Positions 24,510 through 38,090 of a DNA stretch of 64,000 bases are shown here, in pieces (within the stretch, counting starts at the first letter, position 1; every line of letters begins with the position of its first letter). The notes under the pieces were generated by a model that was given only the letters and a program-made list of their open reading frames with translations, did no database searches and was not told the origin of the DNA. The stretch spans positions 1,612,001-1,676,000 of the forward strand of contig JAFEKR010000001.1 of the NCBI GenBank assembly GCA_019022495.1. Reading direction: 5' to 3'. The stretch is from Epichloe hybrida. Lineage: Eukaryota > Ascomycota > Sordariomycetes > Hypocreales > Clavicipitaceae. A program made the translations under genes and the position numbers.

Positions 24510-27370
24510 TTTAGTAGTAATTAGAGATTCTTTTATTATACTCTTCTAGAAACCTAGAAATAAAAACTATATATCTAAAACTAACTATTTATAGCGTTAA
24601 TTCACAGATATTTAATTTAACTTCCTAGTTACTAAAAATAAACTATAACTTATTTACTAGTTTTAGGCTTTTAATAAAGCAAACCCTATATTTAAGTACT
24701 AAAAACAATAACTTATTAGAACTAAGGAATAAGAAGATTTAATTAAACTTATGAAATATGAATTTAATAATAGACTGCTTAAAAAACATAAAAACCTAAT
24801 ATATTAAGAACCGCCTATTCACTAGAATCTAATAGATTTACAAGCTATATACCTCGTGTGAAAGGAAGTTAAATTATGCATTTACAAAGCTAAATCTACA
24901 GGTTTTCTTAATAAATCTACTAGATTAGAAGGCAGTAAGGCATTAGAGGGATAATCTAAAAACATTAGCCCTACTCATAGCATAATAACCACTAGGACTA
25001 AGAATAGTATAGATAAGGATAAGAATAATAAAGGAAAGGGGATTAAAAACTATCCTAAAAATAACACCACTATTTAGCGTACTAAACCCCCTAACTAGCT
25101 AATAGAGTTATATCTAGAAGACCTATAATTAGGACCCTTAGGGAACCTACTAGATTTAGAGAAATTTCATAACCTCTAGTTAGGATCTTTAAAGAACCTA
25201 TAAGACCTAGGGGAGTTTTACACTAAGACTAGTAAATCTAACACTATAAGGATCTTATAGGAGGCAATGTAGTAATAATAGGTTACGCAAAAAGCAATAA
25301 TAGCTAAAATAATAGTAGGAATAGACTAGCTAGCTATAAGATTAATAACTAAAATTAGAAGCTTATAAAATGCAAATACATTAGCAGGATTAACGCTATT
25401 AGCGCAGAATGCTACCTAAGGAATGTTATATCCACTAAATAACTAGGGTTAGTATAATAGCTACCTAGATGCTAAAGTAGGACTATTAGTATAACTAATA
25501 TACCCGTAATACTAACAGTATTAGCAATCGCAATACCTATAGGATTTCATATAATAATAGGCGAATCCACACTAGATATAGCATTAAACTACGTATTCCC
25601 TAGGTCTGGAATAGTACGCAACTTCCTAACCTAGAAAAAGAACAAATCTAGCGTTTAATTAGAATTAGGATAACTAATAGATAGAAAACACAAAATAAAA
25701 CGCGAATTTAATATAGAAAATCATAGACATTAGACACTTTAAGCCTTATAATAAATTAGAAGAAGCTAGTAAAGACCTTATAATATATAATAGGAAGTAA
25801 ACCATTTTTTATAATATTAAATTATAGGTCTAGGTAGTTAAGGATTACTTATATTATGCTAACCCTAGTTAACAAGATATTATCTAAAAGAAGATTTAGA
25901 CGCTATTCTAAGGAGATATAATGGTATAGTACTAATAATATCTTAATTTAGAAAAACAGAGCACTATATTTAGCAATATACTATTAGTATTTAAGGTAGT
26001 TTAGAAGGAATTTAGCATTTAAGTTTAGGATATAATAGCGTAGCTTAATAAAGCAAAATACACTAAAGAAAACGTTAAGAATAACGTGTCTTTTCGTGAT
26101 TTTGCGTTAAAAAATTTCTAGTATACTAGAGTAAATAGCAAAACAACGGATTATTAGCTTCTAGTATGCCTATATCTTAAACTTTATCTAGGATTACGCT
26201 AGATATATTTAGTTCTAATAATAACGGATATAAGATTAGCCTATATTATTATAGTAAATAATAAAAGGCAGGACTTATATAATTACTTATAGAGTGAAGA
26301 TTAGTCTATAGCTAGAAAAGGCAAAGGAAAGCTAAAAGTTTATTTTAACACTAAGATATCTAGTAGTAACTTAGAAAAAGATAAGGATAAAGCTTAAGTA
26401 AATTAGAATAGACTATTAAATACATAATTTTAGCTAGGAAATTAATATTATAGATAGGATAATTAGAATATCTAAAGATCCTTAGGTTTTTTCTAACTAA
26501 GGCTATACTAGTAAAATACGTAGATTAAGGGATAAAACCAGAGACTATAGTGAAATAAACTATAGGAGAATAAAGGAAAGTATCTAGGTTTTAGTTAGAA
26601 TTAACAAGATAACCCCCTAGTCTAATGTAATAAATAATAATCATAGGACCTAAGACTATTAGAGGTGTTTAGCTAGTAATAGTGGCCTAGGCAATTTTAA
26701 CGTTAGGAGAAACCATTTATTAGGAATAAGGAATATGCCTATATTATAGTATATAATAATGATTCTAATGTATAATAATATAAGACCTATCTTTAGGAAT
26801 ACGGTTATTATATAGCTAAAGAAAGGGAGGTTAAAGAGAATAACTATATAGAAACCTAAGTATAGGACTTAAATTTTATTAAAACTTACTTTATAGAAAA
26901 TATTAAAAAGGAGGTAAATAAAAACACTATAAGGATAGATTTAATAAAGCTAAACTAACTAGTTTTAGGATAAGTAATTAAGGCTATTATAAAACTATAA
27001 GAAGTTAAATATAATAAGAAGTAAGTAAATATATATTTAAAGATTAATATTAAGTTTAATAATAAGGGCAAGAGTTATTAGATTTACCTTAACTTAGGAA
27101 TATTATTAATCTTAGTAGATAAGGCATAGCTCTAGTAAAATAAATTTAATGTAAAATAGGTAATATAGGAACCTAAGCCTATATCTAAAGTAAGGTCTTC
27201 CTTTTTTATAACTAAAAAAGCTATATTTAATTTTTATATTCTAGGGATAGCTTATAGAACTAAAATTACTGGATATTTTATAGTAATAGCAAATATAATG
27301 CTAAATCTAGGACTAAAATTACTACTAGGAATAAATTTCCTTTATAAGTATAAAGTAAAGCTTAATTTTA
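24510..27370 (+). pseudogene. Gypsy-D leader, gag and protease remnant
   Basis: Gag is expected here by position. From about 24950 the plus-strand frame is long, Lys- and Gln-rich after allowing CAA/CAG-to-TAA/TAG changes, but I could not fix a zinc knuckle. At about 27180-27370 the frame resembles the end of a Gypsy protease, with an LKLLLGINFL stretch matching the usual LG-x-DFL element. I saw no intact DSG triplet. Confidence 0.55.
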
Positions 27371-27899
27371 TGCGCCCTAGGGTGGTTTTTTAGTTAGTCT
27401 ATAGTATAATAGTACTAGTAGAGATTTTTAGGCTAGCTACTAAAGTTCCTTATTAGAGGGTGGTTGCTATGTAAATAGTGTTAATTCCACTAAAAGCATT
27501 AGCATATATACTAGTTAGTTAAAAAGTAGTATAAAGAAATTAGGAAATAAGTGTGTATTATACGTAGTTATATTTAGAATATTTTCCTAATGCTTTATTT
27601 AGTAACACTAGCTAAAGGCAAATAATTACCTATAATCTAACTAATAAAACCATTATAATCTATAAGCATAAAAAGGTTACATAGCTAATAGCAGCTAGCG
27701 AAGTTAATACTAACCACATAATTAATAACCCTTTTGCGTATTATGCTTATTTTAGCAAAGATATTATAGAGAAGATAGAAAATAGGGATAAGAATAGTAA
27801 TAAATCTAATAAGGAAAAAAATAAGCTTAACCTAAAGAAAGTTAATATAAGAGTGCTATTGTATAGGATTTCGTGTCTAGAAGAGATTTCGTATACTAC

Positions 27900-30800
27900 T
27901 AACAAATTTAGAGTGTAAATTGCTAATATTAACCATAAGGCTACAAACAAATTTATCTAGCTTTCTAATAAATATAATATCTATTAGAATAAAGGTATTA
28001 TTCCTATGCCTAAGGATAAGAAAATAAGGATTAATCTTATTAATAGGTAGTAATATTAAATAAAGCTAATTAGACCTTATAGATTAGGTAGCTAAGATAT
28101 AAGCAAACTTAATAAAGTATATAATAAACTTTACCTAAAAGGGAAGATAATATACCTAGATAAGCTAGTAGCTATAGTATATCTAGTGTTTATAGTCTAG
28201 TAAGAAACTAGTTAAGAAAGGAAAGGAAGAGTTATAATTAATATAAGACCACTTAATAATATAGTAATACTAGATATATACCCTTTACTAGACTAAAGTG
28301 ATATTATAGATAATACCTATAGTAAAGAGGTTTACTCTTTATTTAATAGAATAGGATTTTTCTACTAACTACTAGTTAGGAGAGACTACTAGGCACGCAT
28401 AGTGGTTATATTAAATTAAGGCCTTAAGGCGTTAAATATGGCTTTAATAGGATATAAGAATTCCCCTGCTTTTGCCTAATAATTCATAGATAAATTATTC
28501 TAAAAATACAAACATTTTATATAAGTATATATTGATAATATTATTGTATTTTTGGATAGTATTAAGGAGCATTTAGTTTACCTTAATATTATGCTTAAAA
28601 TCCTTAAGGAAAACAGGATAATAATTACTATAAAAAAGTCCTTTATTAGTTACCTAGCTATTTAACTACTTAGTTTTGTTATAAATAGTAATAGAATTAT
28701 TAACACTAATAATAGACTTAAAGCCTTTTAAAAAATGATTTTTCTAAGTTCTATTAAGTCTTAAAACTTTTATTAAAATAGCTAGTTTCCTTTATAATAG
28801 AATCCTATGGTTTAACATATAAATCTAACTATTATAGGAATAAAAAACAGCGTTATTAAAGGAGTTTTATAATAAGGATAAGAAAATCACTAGTATCTTA
28901 AAGCTAGTATAGAAAAGATTAATATAATAAAAGACATTTTTACTAACTAAGGAGGAGAAAAAGGCTTTTAAAGACATTAAAACATTCTTAAGCAAGAAAT
29001 AGACCCTATAGCATTACGATCTAAAAAAGCCGCTTTTCCTTAAAATTAACGCCTGTAAGGAAGGATTTAGTTTATACGCGTTTTAATTACAAAAAGAATA
29101 GGATAGTTAAAGTATTCCTAGAAGGGACATTAAAAGTAACTAAATATAGCTAATTCTATTTCTTTTAAGGGTAATATTAAGTGTTAAGAAATAATATAGT
29201 TTAACTAAAGTAAAAGTAACTATAATTATATAGAGTGTTAGGAAGCTCTAAAAAATAGTTTAATCTAATAGCATAGTGGTTAATATATTAACTAATTACT
29301 CTCTAGCAAAAGGCATTATTAAACACACCTCCTTATTAATAATAGATTTAGATAAGGCTAATCTAAAATTAGCTAAGGTTACGAATTATCTATTATAATT
29401 TAACTTAAAAGTAACGCATATGCTAGGAGTGCTAAATATAGTGCTAGATATACTTTTAAGGTTACTAGTAGAGGTAACCTATAGGGAAGTAGCGCGAAAA
29501 AGTTAATATAATAAACTAGACGTAAGCGTATATTTTGCCACTAAGGAATACATTATAACTATAATAATTAATAATAACCTTAAGGCTAGAATTATCTAAG
29601 GGTATTAATTTAACTAAAAGTTTAGCTAAATTATTATAGCTATAAAAGCGTACTAAGAGAGATAAGTGGCAAAGAATGCCTAGATTAGACTAAAAATTCC
29701 CTTATATAGATAGGATTTGCGTGAGGATAGTTTGTTATACTATTATAATAAAGATAGGTTTTTCTATCTTTACATTCTAATAATAGAGGTTAAATCTATA
29801 CTATAACTAGTTTATAATAAATAGTAACATTTTAGAATTACTAGGATAGTAGTGAAGCTTTAATTAGTGTGTTTCCTATAAATAAGCTAATAGATTTATA
29901 ACTATATAGCTTATTACATAGTATATTAGGAGAATGTAATTAATTACTTAAAACCACTAGGAGAGCTATAACCTTTACAGTTAAAACTAATGCCTTTTTA
30001 CATAATTTTACTTAACTTTATAATAGATATACTAGAAGTATTAGCTACAAACACAATGTGGTAAATAGAAGGATATATAACATATAATTTGTTATGCCTA
30101 GTAAATTACTTGTTTAGTAAAAGGACTCTTCTAATACTAGGGCACACTATATACCTAGTAAAAATCTAGGTAAAATTACTCCTTTATGCGCTATATATTA
30201 TAGATTAAGGATTACTAAGGTAAATTATTAGCAATAGAGACCTAAAATTTATATCTAATATGTAAAAAGAGATATTTAAATACATAGGAGTTAGACTTCT
30301 TATAGGCATAGCATACTATCCCTAAATAGATAAAATAGCAGAAAGGAAAAATTAGATAGTAATAATCGCAATCTAATATTATATAGTAATAGACCTAGAT
30401 ATAGTGTGGATATTATTACTTCTAGCGCTATAGCATTAACTAAATAACACTATAGTGGTAAGCATAGGGTAGGCGCCTAATAAGCTATTATACGGATTTC
30501 GCCCTCTAAGCATTGTTAATTTTCTTTCTCTAAATAACGTAACTAACACTAGGGCTAGCGTAAATAATATAGCAGTATTACGGAAGCTATACTAGTATAA
30601 GGCTTAGCTAGTAATTATAATAGCCACTGCCCTTGCTAAGATTTAGTATAATAATTATTATAAACTAGTTAATATTAACGTAAGGGATATAGTGTATTTA
30701 TGATTATATAAGGGATATAAGTTACCTAGTAAGCCTAAGAAAAAATAGTTACTATAGAGAGTAAGGCTATATAAGGTGCTAGAAAAAGTAAACCTATTAG

Positions 30801-31100
30801 TATATTAGTTAGATTTCCCTTTAGACTCTTAAGTCTATCTAGTAATATTAGTAGTATAGATATAGAAACTAGTATAAGGAAAGGATTTATTTAATAGGAA
30901 AGAACTAGTGCTACTGCTAATTATATTTAATAATCTAGAGGAAGTGAATTATTAGGAGATTAAATAAATCTATAGTTATTAGGTTAAGATTTTTAAATAG
31001 ACTAAAATAGTAAGAGTGAAATTCCTTATTAGATAGAAGGGATATATAGCTAAAGATAATTAATGGATAGCCAAAAGCGAAATGCGAATTAATATAGCTA
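27900..31100 (+). pseudogene. Gypsy-D pol remnant: RT, RNase H, integrase, chromodomain
   Basis: The RT frame is clear from about 28140 to 28640, with an INIRPLNN block near 28240 and the catalytic box YIDN (normally YIDD) at 28528-28539 followed by IIVF. RNase H-like sequence follows to about 29450. The integrase core is unmistakable at about 30200-30345, with an NRDLKFIS stretch and the GVRLL...AYYP block (normally TAYHP) at 30287-30322. A chromodomain lies at about 30940-31080, with a GYIAKDNQWI-like segment. Gln codons are read as stops throughout. It is a plus-strand chromovirus. Confidence 0.85.
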
Positions 31101-34100
31101 AGATAGTGAAAGACTACCTTAAGAAGAACCTAATTAATTAGTAAAGAGAATACGTAAAGAAAGGCCTTAATCCGCCTATAGAATAGTAATAATAAAGGGA
31201 AAAAGTTAATAGCAAATAGCTAGATTTAATAGGATAGATTAAAGCTACTAGACCTTTTTATATATATTACTCTTTTACGCTAACTAAAGGAAGCTTACTA
31301 CACTCTTACTTTACATTATCCCCTAACACTACTACTACTTACGCGTAGTTAAATCTAATAGAAGCATAGTTAAATCTATCTTAGTCTTATTTTTACTTAA
31401 TAGCTTATAAGCCTAAAGATAATAACATAGGTTATAAAGTTTTCTAAAAGCTATAAGAAATAGAATTAATTTAGCTATAGGAAATACAGAATTATAATAA
31501 CTATAAGAAATATTAAGTAAAACACAAAAATATCACACTAGAAGTTAAATATAAGCTTTATAGATATTATATAAATCCATACTATAACCTAGAAGCTATA
31601 CTAGATTTTATTTGTTTTAATAATAAGGTTAATATACGTGATTAAACACTTTATAAGCGAATATAGGCAGGATACCTTTACATTCAGATCCTAGCTTTAA
31701 TATAATAGAACTAACTATTAGGTTAGCTTATAGTTACTAATTTAGCATAGTAGTAATTTACTACTAATAGGGAAAGAGCTAAATATATTAGGTAAATAGA
31801 TAAGCTTTTAGCAAAACTAGGAACTATAACCTATTATAAAGAGAAGAAGTTCTTTAAACGCTATTTAAGTTAGGTAAAACGTTAGAATTAGCTAAAGACA
31901 TATTTATATCCTATATAATAAATTATATAGTTATAATAGCAGTAGTATTTAGATAAACTAAGAATAAGATAGGACAAATTAGATATACTATTATAATTAA
32001 TAGAGAGATATAATAAAACTATTAATATAGTAAAGGCTATTTAAGACATAGTTAATACTAAGGAATAAGATAATAATAATAATGACTTCGTGAGTATAGA
32101 GTTAGATTTAGACGTGGAGTAGTGGAAACATAGATAAGTAATAGAAGATTTAATTATAAATAATTACATAAGAGTTATAAAATAAGAGTAACTAAAGAAG
32201 ATAGAAGTAAATTAGAAGGATAAGGATTTTACTAATAAATTAAACAAAAATAATAGTAATAAGGTTAGATTTAACCTTACTAAGGACAGTCCTAAACTAG
32301 AGTCTAAACCTAAAAGCAATAAGGAGACTAAAGCTAGAGGCGCTAAGGGTAAATATAAGGATATAGAAAGTAAGATAGATAATAATATTAGTAAAATGCC
32401 TGCTAAGTATATTATTAGACTATTATAGGTTTATAAATAAATTACAGACCTTAATTTTAAGCTATTATTCCTTAGATTTAAGAAGCCTAGATCTAAAACT
32501 AATGCTTAAATAGCAATGCCTAATATTAGTATAGTAACGTGTAAAAGAGTAATAGAAGAATTTAATGTAAAATATAAAGGAAAGAGTATTAAAGAAGTTA
32601 GTTTTAGTAAGTTTAGACACACTAAATTAGGTTATAAGAATAGTAATTAGGATATTAAACACGTAATATAGGCCTACGCATATAAATTTGCCCTTAAAGG
32701 CACTATAATAGTATTTAATAGATTAGAAGTTAACTTAAAGGATATGCATTTTATGTTATAGTAAAACGTGATTATATAGATCTTTACTATATTTAAAGAA
32801 TAAAAGGCTATATTAATTATAAAATAAGCTATAGTAAGATAGGTAAGAAAGCTTATATATTAGATTACTATTAATCTAATAGAATATAAAGTAATAAGAA
32901 AAGTAAAGGGCTAGGTAAAAACAGTAATAGTAGCTTTTTATAATAGCGTAATAGTTAAATATAAATAGTAAATAGCTATATATAATAGTATATTATCTTT
33001 ACTACTATAAGCAAACCTTTTAGCTCTTTGTTTTGCTAATAAATATAGCGTAGTAAATGCTATAATTATAAGCGCCTTAGCTAGTATTAGATAAGTAAAC
33101 TTACTCTATATTAGCATAGAGAAAGAGTTAATGTAAAAATCATTAGAATTATAAAAGGATAAGGAAAGGAGTAAATAATATAAGTAAAGTAAGATTAATA
33201 ACCTAGTTAATTAAGTTAACTAGGTAAAGAAAGGATTTAAAGATACTAGAAGATAGGCAAATAAAGCATATATAATAGTAAAGGATTTAGTAAAAGAGGT
33301 TTACTAACTAATAGCTTTAATATAGAAAGAGGTAATAGTAATCTAAGATAAGTTTTTAAAGATATTAGATATATTAAAAGACTAGAAAGAGAGAATTACT
33401 AAACTTAATATAGGTAAGACACTAATTAAATTTAATAAATAGATTAATACTTTAAAATAAAGTATAGTTTAAAAGGATAAGTATAAGGTAAAGATTATAG
33501 CTTTAGCTAATATAGTAATATAGATATTAAGAAAGATATAGGATTAGGTAGTAACTATTAATAAGCTAATAAAGAAGTAAAAAAGATATAAAGAATATAC
33601 TAGGAAGGTAAGAGTAGCTTTAGTAATACTAACTCTAGTAATGCTAACTCTAGTAACGCTAACTCTAGTAACGCTAACTCTAGTAATGCTAGCTTAGGTA
33701 ATACTAATTTTAGGTAATAGGTAACTATAAGGTAAGATAGGCTTACTATTAACACTAAGTAAGAAGAATTAGTCTTTAATAACACTAGTTTTAGGTAGAT
33801 TTAATACCCTATAAGATAAAGAACGCTAAATAATACTAAGATTAGGTAATAAATATCTATAGGAGGATATAGCACTACTACTAATGCTAATAAAGAAGCT
33901 TAAGCTACCTAGTAAAATAGTAAAGAACTAAATAGTTTTATAATAAGGAGCGCTAATAATACTAGTCTTATCTAGCCTAAATAAAACGCTACCTATATTA
34001 TTAAATAAATTAAAAACAGTAGTAATATAAAGACAAATAGTATCTCTAACTATACCCTTACTAATAATTAAAGTAATAGAGATAGATAAATTCGCTAGTT

Positions 34101-34556
34101 TACTAGATTAAGAAAATGGATTTAGACTAAATTAGGACAGAAATAGATAGTATAATAGAATTTAAGATTTTACTAAAAGCTAGACAAATTCGCTAGTTTA
34201 CTAGACTAAGAGAATGGATTTAAACTAAATTAAAATAGAAATAGTTAGTGTAATAAACTTAAGAATTTGCTAAATAATAGGAAATTAGCAATAGAAAATA
34301 GGAAGGTAGTAAATAGAAAATTAATTTTAGAAAAGTTAAATGTATTATTTAATATAATAATTCTAGAGGACTTATTAAAGGAGACAGGGCAATGAAAAGT
34401 TATCGCAATACATGGTAATAGCTATTCTGAATTTTCTTTTATGCGATTTTAATAGATAAATTTTTATTGATTTACTTAGCTAGGTAGAGTACGAATCTAG
34501 TTATAGTCTAACTACCTTTAACTAGGATAGTTATCTTTTAAGGCGCGCCTAGCACT
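31100..34556 (+). other. Gypsy-D region between chromodomain and 3' LTR, possible extra ORF
   Basis: About 3.4 kb separates the chromodomain from the 3' LTR, far more than a normal tail. Much of it reads as long, Lys/Gln/Leu-rich, probably helical sequence if RIP stops are ignored, including 31300-32300 and 32400-33600, and a 15-bp tandem array at 33631-33690. I recognise no domain. It could be an additional frame of this element or a further nested insertion whose ends I did not find. Confidence 0.45.
33631..33690. repeat. 15-bp tandem repeat, four copies
   Basis: Four consecutive copies of aactctagtaaYgct (15 bp, in register with a 5-codon NSSNA-type unit on the plus strand) lie within the Gypsy-D tail. 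A minus-strand Leu/Glu-rich open frame over it is a by-product of the repeat. Confidence 0.9.
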
Positions 34557-34753
34557 TATTACATAGTAAAGCTTAATATAAGCGCATATAAGACTAGATT
34601 TAGACTCTAGATAGAAAGAATTAACTTTCTTTAGATATCTTACCTTATACCTAATAGTAGCTCTTATAGTAAACTTAGTATGACTTTACGATAGCAAATC
34701 CATTAGCCCCTCTGACGTTTCCGCCTTACATCGTGCCAAACCTGCACGTAACA
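34557..34753 (+). repeat. 3' LTR of Gypsy-D
   Basis: It begins tattacatagtaaagc (mutated TGTTACGTGG...) and ends cctgcacgtaaca. The right half is almost unmutated while the left half is RIP-like. Confidence 0.9.
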
Positions 34754-34758
34754 ATACT

Positions 34759-36700
34759 CTTTAGTCACTTTAATCTTTTCTAACTCTAGCCTTTATTTTA
34801 AGGCAGAAGTTTCCTTTAGTGCTATATCTTTTATTATTACTTTATAAGGTAAATCTAAAGTTATTATTTTCTAGGAAAGTCCTATAATTCTATCTAAATA
34901 AGGTCTTATAGCTAGTAGTAATCTTTTAAATTCTTCTAGAGTTATTTCCTATAGTGAATATATTATATTAGAGGAGAATAGGTTTTAGGTTTCCTTAACT
35001 TTTTCTATATCTAGAATCTCCTTAACTTACTATTATACTTATTTATCTAAAACTAATCTAGGCTTATTAGATAGTTTTATAATCTTTCTAGCTAGCTCTC
35101 TTATCTATATAGGTTCTAAACTTTTTCCCTTTAAATCCCCTAGGGTTATAGTATAAGTATAATTTATCTTATTTCTCTCTTAGATATAACTTAGGGGTTA
35201 ATAGTTTAGTATAGAAGTATTAAGTGCTATAAATCTCTATATTAGCATAAAACTAAGCAGCGGAATTAGTTCTCTTTCTAGACTACTAATATAGTTAATT
35301 TAGTTAAAGTTATCTAACTCCTATTAATATTCTCTCTTTATCTAATAACTATCTTAGGTTTACTATTCTTAATATCTTTTAAAATCTTCTAATAAATATT
35401 TATCCTTACTAGAATAGTTATACCCTATATATCCCTATTCTTCACATAAGAAACACTAAAAGAAATTAGGATCTTATTATCTATCTCCTTATATCTATTT
35501 AATTACTAGCTTTCTAGGTAACTAGGGGGGATTATTAATATTATATTTTCCTTATCCTATTTATCTATATAGTCTAGATAGTTCTCCTATAGCTTAGGCT
35601 TAGAAAACTTTAAGTTAATAGATTAAATCTACTATCTTTTTATCCCTCTAGGCTTAAACTTTATTAGCTAATTTATCTCTCTTAGCTTATTCTTCTATTT
35701 ACATATAAACTAGGTTAGAATAATCTAGTATTCTAGACTCTTTGCTAAGCTAGGAGATTTTTTTAGAAGTAAAGGATTAATAGTTATATAAAATAACTTT
35801 AAGATCTAATATTATAAGGTCTTATAAAGCTATTCCCTATGTCTATTTATTAGTTATATATAAATAATCTACTACTCTCTCCTATAGTTATAAATCTAAA
35901 TCTCTATTTACTATATATATTATAAAGTTTATAAATAAAACTTATCTTACTTTTACTCTTACCTTAGATACTAGGTGTTTTACTCTTTAAATATAAGTAT
36001 TTAGGCTTTCTCCCTTTTCTCTAGTAAAGTAATAAGCTTCTTACTATATTATTACCTTTAAAAGTAAATTAGGCTTCTTAAACTTCTTTATAAACTTATC
36101 CTTTAGAACTTCTTACTTATAGTCTTTATAGTCTAGATCTTTATACTAAGTTATAGCCTTTCCCCTTAAACCTTAAGTAAAGTTATAATATACTAGAGTA
36201 TTAGTATAATTAGGGATTTAAGCTATAGCTACTATAGTAAGATAGTAGTTTATATAGTCTTAGGCTAGCTTATCTCTAGGATATCTAGAGAAAGTTATTT
36301 TACTAATATTATATAATATTATAGGAAGCAGGATATTATTTATAGTAATTAACTATCCTAAGTTACTAGTATTAGTAGTCTTAGGAGATTAAAGTAATAA
36401 AGTTAGAAAAAGAGGTAAAATATCTTTAACTTTAGACAAAGGAATAGGTAATTTAGGGTTAGGATTTAAGTGAAATAAAGATAAAGCTCTTTTAGATTTA
36501 GAGTTAAAGTCTAGGATTAAATTCTCCTATATATGAATCTTAAGCGGTGAATTATTTATAAATATAATATAAATAGTAATACTAGGAAAGGGTCTTAGGT
36601 TAATAAAGGGAATTATTAGAGTCTATATAAATAAGAGAAAGAGTTTTTAATAAAGAATAGAGTATACTATAGTAAACTCTAATTAGGATAAGGAATTAGA
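34759..36700 (-). pseudogene. Gypsy-C gag and upstream pol remnant
   Basis: Gypsy-C continues from the Gypsy-D insertion. On the minus strand, 35414-35455 reads as a zinc knuckle C-x2-C-x4-H-x4-C, with the His and the last Cys now Tyr codons and one Gln now a stop. Sequence to its right (about 35500-36700) is in the gag position and reads as broken, Lys/Arg-rich frames. Sequence to its left is where protease and the start of pol are expected. The zinc knuckle fixes the orientation independently of the RT seen at 21.5 kb. Confidence 0.65.
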
Positions 36701-38090
36701 TTAAACTTAAAACTTACTATAATAAAGTTTTCTATTAGGTTACCTAAAGTCTAAAAGAAAGGAAAAAACTAAGTATTCTCTAACTTAAGAAAAACCATTC
36801 TTAACCTATTTACTATCTTCCTTATTCCTTTTACCTATCCTAACTCCTAAGGTTAGGTGTGTTCTAACTTTATAATAATTACTACTCTAAACCTTCCTAT
36901 TTTTAATTCTAAGGCAAATTCTATACTAAGGAGCATAGTGCGATATATAATCCACACTATACCTACTAATTAGAAGATTAAATAAGCAATACTATAAAGA
37001 CAAAAGTAAGGTAAAAGTAAGGCAATAGTCTATACGCCCCCCCCCTTAGATTATAGCAGTGTAATTATCTTAGTAAACCGTGGTTTTTAAATTAAAGAGG
37101 TAGGTTAAAGCCTACCTAAACTTATAAGGTTTAACCCTATTATCTAGCTATATTACGCATTTCTATGCTAGTGCCTTTTCCTACTATAACACTATAGAGT
37201 GTTATAGTTTAAGTTTATTATTTAAGTTTAGTAATTAGTTATTATTTTATAGTAATAAATATAGTTATAAAATAGTTAATCTAATACTTTATTTATATAA
37301 GAGTTAGAGTGTATACTACCTTATGGCTAAGTCTATTAAATACTATTTACTAAGTCCTATTTCTTAGCTTTAAGTGTAATTCTATAAGTCCTAAAAAGTT
37401 AGAAAGTAATTCTATTATCTAGGCATGTCTATTTCTTAATTAATATCTATTCCTTTCTATAGGGAATAATAGCGTTTCGCTAAGTCTAAAAATATTAAGT
37501 TCTAGGAATAGTTTTTTAGTTTTAAATCTAATATCTCTAGTTCCTTAAATTAGTTTAAAGTATTCTCTTATCTTAATATATCTAGCATAGAATAAGCTTC
37601 CTATATTAGTAGCTATATCTAATAGTATCCCACTAATTAATCACTATAAGCCACTAATTAATTATTCCCTCTTACTAATCTCTATAATTTACGCTTATTC
37701 TAGTCTTATTTATTTATTAATTTAATTACTTCTCCTAAGGTTTAGGATCTCTAGTTTAAGTATTATTTAAGATTCTATCTCTTAGTAATTATAGCTTTAA
37801 TAATTAAAGCTATTCCTAGCTATAATTAGGATTAGACCTTATCTCTTATCCTTTATTATTAGGTAACTATAGCTCCTAGGATATATCTATTATTTTATTT
37901 CTAACCTTAGCTATACTCTAGTGATTTTATATAAAGCACTACTCTTTATATTATCTTTATTTAATTATCTCTTATTTATTTAGCGCTAGTCTTAACTCCT
38001 TTATGTTCTTAAAGATAATTAGTTATATAAGATAATTTTAAGTCTATTCTAAGATAATAATAATATATATAAGTCCTAGTCTTATTACTA
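36700..38090 (-). other. Gypsy-C leader region
   Basis: About 1.4 kb lies between the gag remnant and the 5' LTR of Gypsy-C. It is AT-rich with one C-tract near 37037-37046. No coding motif is seen. The primer-binding site next to 38091 is not recognisable after RIP. Confidence 0.4.

Larger units (their letters stand above)
24313..34753 (+). mobile_element. Gypsy-D: complete 10.4-kb chromovirus nested in Gypsy-C
   Basis: Two 197-bp LTRs (24313-24509 and 34557-34753) flank a 10-kb interior. A perfect 5-bp duplication, atact, lies at 24308-24312 and 34754-34758. The plus-strand interior holds gag/protease, RT, RNase H, integrase and chromodomain, then about 3.4 kb more before the 3' LTR. It points opposite to its host, Gypsy-C. 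All frames carry RIP-type stops. Confidence 0.92.

Noticed and set aside
27747..27950. 67-codon minus-strand open frame
   Set aside because: It is antisense to the Gypsy-D pol remnant and has no motif; low stop density on the minus strand is a by-product of RIP placing TAA/TAG on the coding strand.
33631..33690. CRISPR-like direct repeats
   Set aside because: Units are contiguous without spacers and in register with codons; eukaryotic retroelement sequence.
33600..33785. Minus-strand Leu/Glu-rich repeat peptide
   Set aside because: It is produced by the 15-bp tandem repeat read backwards; no start context or homologue.
24313..34753. Starship-type cargo element
   Set aside because: No DUF3435-like tyrosine recombinase found; the structure is fully explained by LTRs, a 5-bp TSD and Gypsy pol.
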